From contig OZ010800.1 of the NCBI GenBank assembly GCA_963932465.1, positions 93,236,807 through 93,300,806 of the forward strand: 64,000 bases of DNA, in the 5' to 3' direction. Both the position numbers and the translations under genes were made by a program. Under the pieces are notes generated by a model. That model was not told where the DNA came from. It was given only the letters and a program-made list of their open reading frames with translations, and did no database searches. This document shows, piece after piece, positions 37,190 through 48,690 of this stretch. The stretch comes from Maratus speciosus (lineage: Eukaryota > Arthropoda > Arachnida > Araneae > Salticidae). Position 1 is the first letter of the stretch. Each line of letters opens with the position of its first letter.

Positions 37190-37635
37190 ACTTTCCAACT
37201 AAGTTGAAAAGGGTTTATGACTTCGATTTGTCTGTCCGTCTGTCCGCGCTCTAACTCTCGTAAATATACTTGGATCGTTCTGAAATTTTTGAATGTTGGT
37301 GACCTCTACCATAGCATGATCCCTATTTCAAATGAAGTTTGTAGCATGTTTAGTTCATTTACAGGGGCAGTCAAAAGTTTTCAGTTACATTACGGCCAGT
37401 GGGAAAAATCGTTTCAAATGATTTTTAATTGTGTTTACACGCTTTTAAAATAGTAAAATTGATATGCATTTATGAAGCCCACTAAAATATGCATTCTGTA
37501 GAATATGCGGTGCAAAGAATAGTTTTTATTCATTTACAGGGCCACACATAGAATTCCGTTACATAATGGTATGGCATGGGGAGGAGGGGGGGATTGTTTG
37601 CGGTGTAGTCGAATTATGTTAAACTATTTCATATA

Positions 37636-38657
37636 CAGTATGACTTCAAAAATCCAGCATTCAGAAATCCGGCAACTTAAAAAATCCGGCATCAAAATCA
37701 TCTTTTCCCTTCCTTTTTCTTTCACACTTTCAAGCTATGGGATAAATAAAATAGCAATTCTTTATGAATTAAAAACTTCAACATCGAAAGTAAAAATGCA
37801 AAAAAGAATATTTGATACTTTTTTTCATATCTCAGGCAATTATTTTCTGAACAAATTTTCTGGGAGCTGCACTGTTGCTTAGCAACGGGAGCAAATTTGG
37901 GGACAAGTTTGGCGAATGAATGGCACAATATATGGCCGGAACGAATTTTCGGCAACGGCGACATCAATGATGAGGAAATTGACGTGAAAAGGCCACAATT
38001 TATGAGAGAATGGAACACGCAAAGTCTGAAAATACATTAAGTGTCGAAAATAGGTATATAGATGATTGGCTAAGCATTGAAGAAAATGCATCAACAAAAA
38101 ACAATTTAACGGGCAGCGAGATAACTGACGCTGAGCTAAATAGAACCGCCGATAATGCTAGTAGCAGCTTAGAAGACGAGGATGAACAACCGGCAGAAGA
38201 AAAAGTGTCACTAGAAAAATGCATACATTTGATTGGAGAATTAATCTGTGCTTTAGAAAATCAAGAATGTATTTCCGAAATAGACATTCTTCATTTGTAT
38301 AAAATAAAAAAAAAATAAAAACTTGTTAAAGAACGGCAAAAAAGTTGAAGCAAACAAAGTTGACATCGATGTTTCTGAAATTACAAGAGAAGAAATAATT
38401 TCATTCTTTATTAGATTTTTTTTCTGTAACATTGAAAATATCAATTAAAGTAAGTTTTTTTATTATTTAATTTTATCTTTTTGTTACATAATTATCACTT
38501 AATAATGAATTAAATTATGTCTAAAGGCACCATTAAGAATATAGGACTACTTTTGAAATTCATAGTTACTACTTTGAATATTCCTTCAAAAATCCGAAAG
38601 TTTAAAAAATCCGACATAGTCTCAGTCCCGTTGATGCCGGATTTTTGAAGTATACTG
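37636..38657 (+). mobile_element. Tigger/pogo-like internally deleted transposon (1.0 kb)
   Basis: TA-flanked (37634-37635 and 38658-38659). The ends cagtatgacttcaaaaatcc and the mirrored ggatttttgaagtatactg are inverted repeats, followed by a second atccggca phrase at the left. It carries only the C-terminal part of a transposase on the plus strand. Confidence 0.75.
37900..38318 (+). pseudogene. C-terminal fragment of a Tigger/pogo-type transposase
   Basis: The first part (37900-38042) reads NEWHNIWPERIF and then an acidic stretch, like the W-x-LWP segment that follows the DDE catalytic core in Tigger/jerky-type transposases. It then hits a stop. The second part, in another frame (from 38010), reads DDWLSIEENAS then LTGSEITDAEL and an acidic serine-rich tail of about 100 residues, matching the usual C-terminal 'W..xDE...LT..EI' pattern. 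So at least one frameshift is present. The DNA-binding and catalytic parts are missing. Assignment rests on motif resemblance only. Confidence 0.55.
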
Positions 38658-39526
38658 TACAATGAAATTGATATACGTTTACAATGAAATTGAAATACAA
38701 TGAAATTGTATACTGAGGTTTAATATAACTTATTTTATTTATAATACGAAGTGCATAGCATTTACAGGGACACACAAAAGATTTCAGATACTATATTGTA
38801 TCCGAAGTACTGTACAGTAGCGATGATTGCTGGACATGCATTTTTAATTATTTTATGCGCTTTTATGTTTCACTATATTTATGCATAGTATATGGTGCGT
38901 ATAAATGCTATAATTCATATACAGGGCTACACAAAAGAATTCGTAAGGGTTACTGAGTATGAGCGTAAATTGCTTAAAGGTGGGTTTTAAATGAGTTGTT
39001 CATTTTTAAGCTGAATTGGATTTAGTTTACTAAGAAATGTTTGTGGAAATTTAGAGAAAACGATATAATGGGGCCGCGCAACGAATTGCATATATGGCTG
39101 TCTATGGATGATAATTTCTGAAATGTGATTTCAGGTAGTTTTAAGAGTGTTTAATTTGAATTAAATTTTAGCTAAACAGTGGCGTGTAATAAAGGTACTA
39201 TGTAAACTACAGGGCTGTACAAAGGTATTCAAGTATGTTTCCATCTATTGGTATAAATTGTTGAAAGAGAAATTTCAACCAGTTATGCGTTTTCTTGCTA
39301 AACTAAATTTTCTCATTATATAGTATATATATGAACCTACAGATAAAATACAGGGCTGTCCAAAAGAATTGGAATACATATTTGGCTATGGACGGTAACT
39401 GCTGAAATCAGTTTTTCAAATGTTTATTCGTTTTATAAAATGTTTACTTAGTTGTCTTATTTACCTTATTTCCCTAAATAACGAAGTTTTTTTTAAAAGC
39501 ATTCAGGGAGTGTTGGAAAGTGCTTC

Positions 39527-40815
39527 ATAATCTATGCTTGACGCATGATTTTTCTTTTTTTTTTTGTTATTGTTTTGTTTTGAAAAGTGCCCTTGAGATT
39601 GATTAAATTCGTTATTGTTTTATTCAGCGAAATGTGCATAAAAACGCAATCAGAAATTCTCCTTTTAAAAGTATGAAGTGATTTTTAGGACAGTCAATTT
39701 ACTATTTGTTAAAATATAACTAGTTAATGTTTTCAAAGTAATTTTAAAGATTACCCACATTTTAACATTTGTGGGGGCATAGTTAAAGGAATGTAGTACA
39801 ATCTATCAAGGTCATTAAAGGACACCTTCAATAGGCAATATAGCCATCGAAGAAAATAGACTAACGTCAAATTTGAAGATTGAGTGGTTTATGTTTAATG
39901 AATCGGTAGGAGGAGGAACACCTAACTTTCTCCTGGCAGCTCTATTCGTTTTAAATTGTAATACTACAAACAAATTTGTAAAAATAAATATCTTGTTTAA
40001 AGAAGAAAATTATGAATTTAATGCACTTAAATCAATTTTATTTGAGACCGAATTGCTGCGTTAAATAAACAAATTTTAATTCAAATTCTTTTTTGTTAAT
40101 GATTTCTTTGTTAATGGATGTTAACATCGGCCTCTAGGGATAACGCCTTAAAACGGTCGAAAATTCTGGCTGGTAACTTTAAAACTTGGAGGCGATAAAA
40201 AAAAAAAAACATACACTTTACTTAACGAAATAAAATACTGTTTTATAAAATTCTAATTTAAGTTTCATGCTTTTCAAAACTATCTTATTTTTATTTTATT
40301 TATTTATTTATTTATCTATGTTTTTCTGTATAAAAAGTTATAGATTATATAAAATTACATAAGATTGAAAAACGTAATGAAAACATATTTCAATGGGAAA
40401 AAGTTAACCATCACTAAAGGAAATTTTAAGTTATAAATGAAATATATTTCAAGAGATTACAGATATTAGATAGACAAATATAAATATTTTTCGCTTGTGT
40501 TGAAAAGTATTAAAAAATATGCTGCACAAAGTCGTTTCAATAAGCGCATATATTTTATGTCTACTCATAATTTTTAATGGTAACATTGATTTTTTATATC
40601 CTTTTCTGTTTGCATTCATTATTCCGATTTTAAATTTTAATTACATTAAAAGAAAAATTGTTTCGCTTCTGGACTGTTCCACTCTTTTATAAAAAAAATT
40701 TCTTAAATTGCTTTGATTAACAAGAAATTCGGATATGTTATTTTGGCAGATAGCAGTGTTGTCTTTTAAAATACTTTATGAATTTTTTCATTATAAAATT
40801 ATAGAAAGCCTGCAT
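39527..40815. other. AT-rich intergenic, no gene seen
   Basis: Short ORFs only. ATTT-type simple repeat near 40291-40315. Confidence 0.5.
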
Positions 40816-41015
40816 ATATTCAAAATATGTTTAGAAATTAGCAACCAAAGTAAACAGGGAATTTATTTGTTTAATATGAAGTTACTTTCCAGCAAGAGAA
40901 GTAAATTGTAATTTTTCTTGCTTAATGTGGAAATTATTCAAAATATGTTCAGTAATTAGCAACCGAAATAAACAGGGATTTTACTTGCTCAATATGGAAA
41001 TGGTTAATAATATAC
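40816..41015. repeat. Two-copy tandem repeat, 117-bp period
   Basis: attcaaaatatgtttagaaa then ttagcaaccaaagtaaacaggga at 40818 recurs as attcaaaatatgttcagtaa then ttagcaaccgaaataaacaggga at 40935, followed by similar ttacttgctcaatatgga phrases. Confidence 0.75.
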
Positions 41016-41875
41016 GATTTAAGAGTGTTATCTTTAAAGAAAAAAAAAATACTCCACTCAAGTAACAAGAATTTTTCTAACGCACTCACAAAGCAATTTT
41101 TACGCGTAAGTATTTCACACTTAGAAATTCAGAGAGTTAAAAATTGGATATAATGTTTTTATATTCCCATAAATTTTTAAATATCTTGAATGATACCTAA
41201 TGACTATTATGATTTAGTTTTAAGCGTAAAAGCATCACCGTAGAAAGTATATTTTTTGAAGTGATTTGAATTCGAGAAGCTTTTTTATTTTTCAAAAAAT
41301 GAGTTACACCTTGAGTTCTGAGCAATCGTTTTCTCATGGCGTCTTTTACTCGCAGCTGCCACCCCCCTCCTCCCCCCCCCCCTCCAAAAAAAAAAAAAAA
41401 TAAATAAAATCCATGCAGAAATTTCGGATTGAATGTCGGTCCGGAATGTTTACATAGGGTTTTAAAAATTATCTTGTTGGTTCGCAATTATTTTATATGG
41501 GCTGGGGATTTTAGATATTTTATTAAAGCTTAACTATGCTTGTATTAGATTGAGAATTTCAGAAATCTTAAAGGAAATATTTTTTATAGAAAGCTAAAGA
41601 AACTTTTAAAGGAACCTTTGATAACTAATGCTTAATGAAACCGATCTGGTTCATACTCATATAAACAAATGGAGTGGCTTTAATGCATATGTTCCATTCT
41701 GATATTCTTTTAACTTTCGAACTTTTTACTGCGAACATGGCAAAGCTAAAAATTTTCTTACATATTTTTGTATTAAAAACTAAGGTCTAAAAAAATTTTT
41801 TTCTGAGAAAAATGCGGGGTGTCTCACTTCAGACTGAACAAAGAATTTCTAAACGTTTCACTCTAATTGAGCAAT
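41016..41875. other. Intergenic, no gene; C-rich/A run
   Basis: A C-rich stretch followed by 14-15 A near 41361-41400. The 96-codon ORF reads through it as poly-glycine and is an artefact. Confidence 0.5.
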
Positions 41876-42095
41876 ATTACACTAAATTTTCACCATGCTT
41901 GATTTCTATTTTGTGAAATGTAAATATAAAACACGAATTTGTCGGAGTTGCCCGTATCTACCTCCAAACAGTATTGAAGTAGACGCTCTGTAATTGAAAA
42001 TATAATCCGCATTACATACGGTGTCACTGACAAAATTAAAGTTCACTTCCAAAACTTTTTGTAGCGCCATTACATTTCACATAAGAAACATAAAT
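41876..42095. repeat. Dispersed repeat, copy 1 (partner at 47.31 kb)
   Basis: tgtgaaatgtaaatataaaa, then attgaagtag, then gtgtcactgacaaaatt, cacttccaaaa and a gcgccat phrase occur in the same order at about 47310-47520. Roughly 210 bp, diverged. Here it directly precedes a copy of the foldback outer arm. Confidence 0.65.
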
Positions 42096-42117
42096 CAGAA
42101 GAAAAAAAAAAACAATT

Positions 42118-42410
42118 TTCTGTTCCTTCAGGCGGAGGCACTCGTGAGCTAATGTTAAAGCTCTGAAAGGTTCTTTTTAAATATTTCGTGTACATTTCTT
42201 CTTTCTTATTTATTTATTTTTTCATCGGATAGCCGAGGTGAATTTCTACATTTGCCCACTTTACTTTCCCGGTTTTGGGTGTTTTTTTTTTTTTTTTCCT
42301 TTTCTTTCTAAGTTACTTTTATTTTCGGAAAAGGTTTCAAATATTGGTTCCGGGTTGGAATATTTTAATGTTAATTAATGTTAAATTTTCACAAAAGACA
42401 TATTAACTCC
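42118..42410 (+). repeat. Solo copy of the 18/22-kb foldback element's outer arm
   Basis: caggcggaggcactcgtgagctaatg, then ttcgtgtacattt, atcggatagccgaggt and tttctacat align in order with the arm at 17990-18200. The companion arm is not seen; instead a GTCC-headed array follows. Confidence 0.7.
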
Positions 42411-42415
42411 TTTTT

Positions 42416-42949
42416 AGGTGCGTTCGTAATTAAATAAATACGTAGCACCTATAGTCGTCGTTCAGTCCGTCCGTCCGTCCGTCCACATATAACAGAGCAA
42501 AAACTATCCAACCGAATGGTCTGAAATTTTAAATGTATGATTGTTGCAAAATTTTGTCAAGCCATTTCAAATTTTATGAAAATCGGATGTATAGTTTAAT
42601 TACAGGGACATTCAAAAGTTTTTCTTTACATTACGGTCAATGGGAAAAATTATTGCAAGTGCATTTTAATGATGTTACAGCCTTCCGAATGGTCTGAAAT
42701 TTTAAAGATATAATTGTTGCAAAATTTTGTCAAGCCATTTCCAATTTTAGGAAAATCGCATGTATAGTTTAATTACAGGGACAGTCAAAAGTGTTCCGTT
42801 ACATTACGGGGAATGGGACAAAAATTATTGGAAGTGCATTTTAATGATGTTACAGACTATGCACTTTATGAAGTGCAAAAAATTATACATTCAGTACAAT
42901 ATGGGGTGCAAAAAATAATTATAAAACTAGTTATAGTACGAACGCACCT
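42416..42949. mobile_element. Short-TIR (aggtgcgttcgta) microsatellite-headed element, 534 bp
   Basis: A perfect 13-bp inverted repeat (42416-42428 and 42937-42949) encloses a gtccgtccgtccgtcc head. Two ~173-bp monomers follow, with tggtctgaaattttaaa, ttgttgcaaaattttgtcaa, then tttaattacagggacattca. No clear target duplication and no ORF. The monomers are the same family as at 37.2-39.5 kb. Confidence 0.7.
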
Positions 42950-43365
42950 CATTTGCCACGTTTGACGAGCAATTTCCACTTGTTTTGTTTTCAATTCGAA
43001 TTACATGAATCTAGGTTATACGGATAAGATAAGGAGTGACTGATTACTCACTATTTTAAGCAGAGTGAACAAGCGATTTGAATGAGAGACGCCTTTTCTA
43101 AACGTTTTACATGTGTTAGGTAGCCACATTACATCTCAGACAAAAATTCGGATCCAGCACATTTTCTACTGATTACGAATATTTAATAATCACATTAAAT
43201 AACATGAAAAAAAAACTGAACAATGCCTGACAGCTAGGATCAATGTTGTGGAAATTTACAGATAATTTCAGTTTCGTAAAATACTTTATAAATATGCCTA
43301 CCGTACATTTTCATTTCATGCAAAAAATGTCTTAATAAAAGAAAAAAAAATATTTTTTATTATTA
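42950..43365. other. Intergenic, no gene seen
   Basis: No recognisable structure before the CTAG end at 43366. Confidence 0.4.
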
Positions 43366-43400
43366 CTAGAAGATCCACCCCGGACATCGCGGTTACAGAA
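43366..43400 (-). mobile_element. Possible Helitron-like 3' terminus
   Basis: On the minus strand, ccgcgatgtccggggtggat is followed by cttCTAG and then T. A short GC-rich potential stem just upstream of CTAG/T fits a Helitron 3' end, but no rest of the element is identified. Confidence 0.3.
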
Positions 43401-46170
43401 TATTGATAAAAACTTAAAAAATAAAAAATCTGATATATTTCCTACGATTAATATATATTTAGACCCACTAACAACTCTTAGAAACATTTTATATAAATAA
43501 TATCAAAAATATATTCAAATAAAGTTTTGAAATCTATTAAAAGCGACACTTTTGTATTAGTGGCACATCAAAAGTTTGTAGCCTATAAGCAATGAATAAA
43601 GAATTTTCTAGTTACAGCAGCCTTTATTTATTCTAATAGCTGGAAGGTCTGGCGCGCGGAGTTCGATTCCAAGTCTGTTAAATTTGTATTTTTTTAATAT
43701 TATTTATAATATTTTGTATATTTATTTAAAAAATCTTCATTTTCATTAACGAATACTTGTCGAAAACAAATGGTGGACTATTTATATTGTTTCTTGTGTA
43801 AATGTATATATTAAACGTAAATACTTATGTGTTTCGTAATCTCAAAAGAACAGGACATATCTTTTAAGTATTTTTTTTTTTTTTTATATATAAATATAAC
43901 AATAAACTATACATAAATTTTCTTCAGTCATTATTCATTGAAAAAAAAATCTGTTTGAACAATTTCAGAAACAGAAAAGATTTCGAAAATTTGAAAACAG
44001 CCTGTATATAATATATATATATTGATTAATACATTTTGCCAAAAGTTACTACATATTTTGTTAACAGTCAAGCTTAAAAAATACTTAGAAAAGAAAAAAA
44101 AAATATTTTTTTTTTCTATAATTCAACAAATTTGAAGAATATAACATAGAAAATATTAAGAATGTTTAATGAGTTTAATGTTATCTATAAATAATCAATG
44201 CATGTGTAGTATTGCTGATATGCTGTTAAATTAAAAAAAAATTATAAGGTATTATTATTATTTTTTTTTTTAATCTGAATAACTGTAGTAAAATGTACAT
44301 GTCATTTGAAAAATGTATAAAAGATTATGATTCCTATTCCATTTTTCTTTCTTTAAAAGATATTTAAAGAATACATTCTGTAAAGGTAATAATAATAATT
44401 ACAAAAAAGACATTATATTTTCTTTATTTGAGACCCATTTTTAACAAGCATTTGCTGAAAATATCACGGAAGTTGTAATAGTTTCGTTATTTCCTAGTTC
44501 TTTGAAAAATATCTCCGAATTTTAACAGATGTACTTAAACCCCTCTTTTCCTCTCTTATTCGTTCAAGTTTTTTGCCTAAAGCGATATTTGCACTCTTCA
44601 CACCCCTTTTTCTAAGAACTCAGCAGACCATCAGTGGGAAGTAGTGAAAAAATATGACACGCTAGAAATTCCACATTCCGCGGAAGGGAATCAGTACAGC
44701 CATTAGGAAACAGGTGTTCATAGTCCGAGTTTAAAATACAGTTTTGTTTTTAACATTATTAAACAATAGAATTTTTTAAATAACATTAAAGTATTTAATT
44801 ATTATTTAGATGAATTAACTTTTCTCTCGTTCTTAATATTCCATTGCAGAATGTATAACTAATTTCAGAATTTCCCCCCCTTAAATATGCATCAATAACA
44901 ATTTTAAAGTTGATTTTACAACATTTTGTATTAAAATTGAAGCAAAAAATTAAGATTAGTCTTAAACTTTTCTAATAAACATCTTACAACGCTCATTTTA
45001 TAAAAGATTAAATTTTTATACTTAAAATAAATATTGCAGCTAAACATTTGTAATATTTTGTAATATTTTAACCACAAGAATTGTTTTAAGTATTATACAC
45101 ATTCAAGCGTGATATTCCTTAACACATTTTAGAATATACAGAGAAACGCGATCTTCTCAATTAAAATGAAAACTAAGAAACACTTTAAATACATTTGTAA
45201 TTATTTAAAAAAAATCTTTTTAAAATGATTTCATATCTGAGAAAAGCTAAATGAGCTCGAATTATGTTGGTATCAGTCGCACCAGAAAAATCCAATCAAA
45301 TAATAAAAAGTTTAATAATCATTTTGTGTTAAGAACCTATACAAGTCACGTGGAGAAACTCGGATGAAAATGTTAAACCTATGGGAGAAACCTAAGCAGA
45401 AATCTTTCCAGAAGTCGTTATATAATATATATATATATATTTCGCGATACCTGAGGCCGATGTCTATTTTTGTGCTTCTGTACTTTCACAACCGGTTCTA
45501 ACCAACTCCAAATGTGAATGTATCCACATACAAAAAACTGTAACTAAAAAGTACAAAGACACAAAGGCACAACAATGGATATCAACGTCGGGTACCCTAC
45601 CAAAAGAAAAAATAAATAAAATGTCGAAATAAGATTGAGAAATCTGTAAAGAACGCTCCCATAGGATTAACATTAGCTTGAGCGCTTCTTCCCGTGACTT
45701 GCGTAAACATTTAATCTCATTTTGCAACACATAAATGGTTGATATTAAAAAAAAATGAAATTCTGAAAGGCAAATAACTTAAAATTTGCTTCTAGGATAG
45801 AAAGTGCCGACCGTAATTTTCTCATGTTAATGAATAATGACGTAAACGCTTTTAGAAATTAGCAAGACGCAGTGATTAATAAAATAAATAAATAAATAAT
45901 GAGCATGCACTTAATAATGACAACTGACAGCGCCGGTAAAAACTACCCAAAATGAGGGCTCCTGATGCGGGGACACTGAACAAGCCTGCGGCATTGCATC
46001 CCTCCAGACCAAACCTAGATTGTCGCATAACTTTAAAAATAAATAATCCATATTAGGGGCTATACTTATATAACGTTATCAACTTTTTGGTAATTTTGGA
46101 CACCCCCCCCCCTTACTATATCATGCGTTATCGTTCCTCGACTCCCCCCCCCCCCTAATGATACCTTTTT
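43401..46170. other. AT-rich intergenic, no gene seen
   Basis: A tRNA B-box-like gttcgattcc at about 43661 has no matching cloverleaf. The 88-codon minus-strand ORF at 45464-45730 shows no family motif. Two C runs (about 46105 and 46146). Confidence 0.45.
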
Positions 46171-46179
46171 TTTTTTCTT

Positions 46180-46735
46180 TCTACCTTCAATAGAAGAAAG
46201 TATTGTAATCGAAATTTTTTCGGCGGATTTACACGTTTTAGGGGTCAGAGATCTCCAAAAAATGTTTATAGAAAATGTTTGTCTCTCCGTGTGTCCGTAT
46301 GTCGCCATTGTAACAGCGAAAAGTGTATGAAGTTATGCATAGAATTGAACCATTTTTTTTTTTAAGTTTGTGTCTATGGCAAGCAGGTCTTCCCTTAATT
46401 TGGAATAGCTCCGCCGGTAGGGGGCGCTGTAATGGGGATCTTTTTGCGTTTTTGTGGCATTTTGAATATTGTACCATCGAAAAGTGTATGAAGTTATGCA
46501 TAGAATTGAACCAAATTTTTTGCGCATGTTTTTGGCAATAGCAAAAAAATCCTTCCTGAATTTGGAAATATTCAGCCGAAAGGGGGCATATACTAGCAAT
46601 TTTTTTCTAATTTTCTTTCGAAGTTGATATAGTATTAAACTAATAAAAATGAAATAGACATTTGTAAGAACATTTTGAAATATTAAAATATATGAGATAG
46701 AAGAAAGTTTTGGGATTGGCACATCCAAATATTTT
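46180..46735. mobile_element. Microsatellite-headed repeat element with ~161-bp monomers
   Basis: Starts agaagaaagtattgtaatcg, then cggcggatttacacgtttta, ggggtcagagat and a gtctctccgtgtgtccgtatgtc head. All of these match the heads in the 18-22 kb foldback element. Two monomers share aaaagtgtatgaagttatgc (46319 and 46480) and ttccttaatttggaa. It ends gatagaagaaagttttggga. The 131- and 80-codon ORFs here are artefacts of the repeat. A tagggggcgct motif is at 46414-46428. Confidence 0.7.
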
Positions 46736-47305
46736 CTTTTGTTTGCAGTGATATTCAGACATGGTTATACATTTATTATTTGCATACTTTATTGATTCAA
46801 ATGAAGAGAAGTCAATTCCGTATTATATATGAAATAATTTTATATCAAAGGAAATGCAAACGAAATACTTACTATTTAATAGTATTTATTAATAGATTTT
46901 TGTTACATAATGCTTTCGACAGTAATATATAATGCCTTCTTGCACTTGCCCTATACGGCGAGGGGGAGGGAGGGTATGCAAAACTTTGTATCAACAAAAC
47001 AGGCGGACAACTTTCTTTCTTTATTTTATTTTTTTTTTTTTTACTGGTAAACACAAGTATTCTGGTTTCTTGAAGTGCGGATTATATATGCATACACATA
47101 TGATAGAAGAATATTAACGCCAAATGTTAAGCACTCCATATTTTAGAATTAAATAATTTTGTAATCGTTTAACGATTTTAATAATAACTTTATATTTTCA
47201 TAAAAACAGATGTCAGATTTAATAAATATTGTAGACTATTTTGATGTAAAGAACAAGTTACAAATACGTTATATATGCACTGTTCCTTATGGAAAAATCT
47301 GACTA
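46736..47305. other. AT-rich intergenic, no gene seen
   Basis: Nothing recognised beyond short ORFs and a T run near 47028. Confidence 0.5.
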
Positions 47306-47525
47306 GGCTTGACTTGTATTGTGTGAAATGTAAATATAAAAGTCGAAATGGTGAAAGTTCTGCTATAATAGTATAATAGCGCGAGTAACTCAAATAAACA
47401 TTGAAGTAGTAGCTTTGTGTTGGAAAATGTAATTTGCAATACACACAATGTCACTGACAGAATGGCATTTCACTTCCAGAATGTTTTGATATCGCCATGC
47501 CGTTTTTCCCAAAGGAAGATAAATC
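47306..47525. repeat. Dispersed repeat, copy 2 (partner at 41.88 kb)
   Basis: gtgtgaaatgtaaatataaa through aacattgaagtagtagct, cacacaatgtcactgacaga and cacttccagaatg follow the same order as copy 1. The 84-codon ORF overlapping it is not conserved in copy 1. Confidence 0.65.
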
Positions 47526-47762
47526 TTAAAAAATCTCGAAACTCATTATTTTAAAAGTTATGAACAAAAATTTATTTGGGTTAAAGTGATTTTTGTTTAT
47601 ACGACACTAGTTTCCTATAAGACAATTGCTTGTTGTGCGGTACTAAGTTTGTCTCATCTTTTTTGAAACAACATATTCTTTTAAAGCGAAAAGTTTTGAT
47701 ACTGCAAGATATCAGCTAGCGGGTCAGCGCACGCGCCCTCCTTCCACCCACCGAAGGTTATG

Positions 47763-48690
47763 AAATTTTTTTACGCCACATAAGAAGCACACCCCTCTAT
47801 AATTAACTCACCGAATTAAGCAAATTAAACAAGCAACTGTGAACAAAAGATCTGGCTAAAAAATCTTTATGTTAGAGATAATGACATATATTTTACTAAT
47901 TTAAAAACAAAAGAATATTTTTTACAAAAGTTACTTTATTTTTTTTTTAGTTTTAGGCGACATAATTTAAATAATATTAATCAGTGGTTAACTACTACAG
48001 ATTAAGATTTGTCAATTATTTACTATTTGTCAATTAAAAATATTCACCAATTAGTTATCCACGTACCAATAACGTCAATTAAGTACTATTTTAATTAAAT
48101 GTAAGCGAATTATTAAGCATGAATATATTTATATCATAATATTTTCGTCTCCATTGCAAATATTATATTTTCGAAAAATTTTCATCAACCAGCAAATCCC
48201 CCCCCCCCCCCTCCCCACCATATGAAACATCCTTTCATGTCGCATAAAAAAATACATCATTCTACAATTATTGCTCGGAATTAAACAAACAAACGTGTTC
48301 AAAAGACTTACCTAAAGAATTTGTTACAGCCAATGACATATATTTTAATATTTTGAAGAGAATTTAATATTTATTCATAAAATTTATTAAAAAAAGAGTA
48401 AATTTTCTTTTAAAGACGATATTAATTAAATAGTGTTAATCAATCATTAACTAACCGCAGTCAATTAGTCAATTATTTACTACTTGTCAATAATAATCAT
48501 CAATTATTCTCCATAACTAATAATAGCGTCAATTAAGTACTAATTTAATTAACAATAGAAAATGATTAAGCATGAACATCTCCAAATCATAACGTTTATT
48601 GCTATACTTACTATTATACTATTACTTACTACTATTACTTATTATACTTGCTATTGTACTATTGCTTAAAACATCCTTTCGAAAAATTGT
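47763..48690. repeat. Two-copy tandem duplication, ~453-bp unit
   Basis: Ordered matches about 452-454 bp apart: gacatatattttactaattt (47883) and gacatatattttaatatttt (48335), and gtcaattaagtact (48074 and 48528). Others are gaattaarcaaa, gtcaattatttact, and aagcatgaa. Internal tcaatta-type words add further short-period repetition. A run of 13-14 C lies near 48198. Confidence 0.75.

Larger units (their letters stand above)
37190..39526. mobile_element. Microsatellite-headed tandem array, interrupted by a Tigger element
   Basis: acactttccaact near the left edge is matched by gttggaaagtgc near the right, a possible short inverted repeat. After a gtctgtccgtctgtccgcgc head comes ctctaactctcgtaaatata and tggatcgttctgaaattttt. 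Then monomers containing tttacagggrcasacaaaag follow at about 37361, 37535, 38762, 38921, 39209 and 39347. The spacing jump between the second and third is due to a 1.0-kb insertion at 37636. The same monomer family occurs at 42.5-42.9 kb. Confidence 0.65.

Noticed and set aside
43655..43675. tRNA B-box-like gttcgattcc after ggcgcgcgga
   Set aside because: No acceptor, D or anticodon stems could be paired around it.
45464..45730. 88-codon minus-strand ORF as a host gene
   Set aside because: No recognisable domain, signal peptide or splice-linked neighbour; length is expected by chance in 64 kb.
46333..46728. 131-codon minus-strand ORF
   Set aside because: Spans two tandem monomers and repeats the same peptide (FGSILCITSYTFR) twice; a repeat artefact, not a gene.
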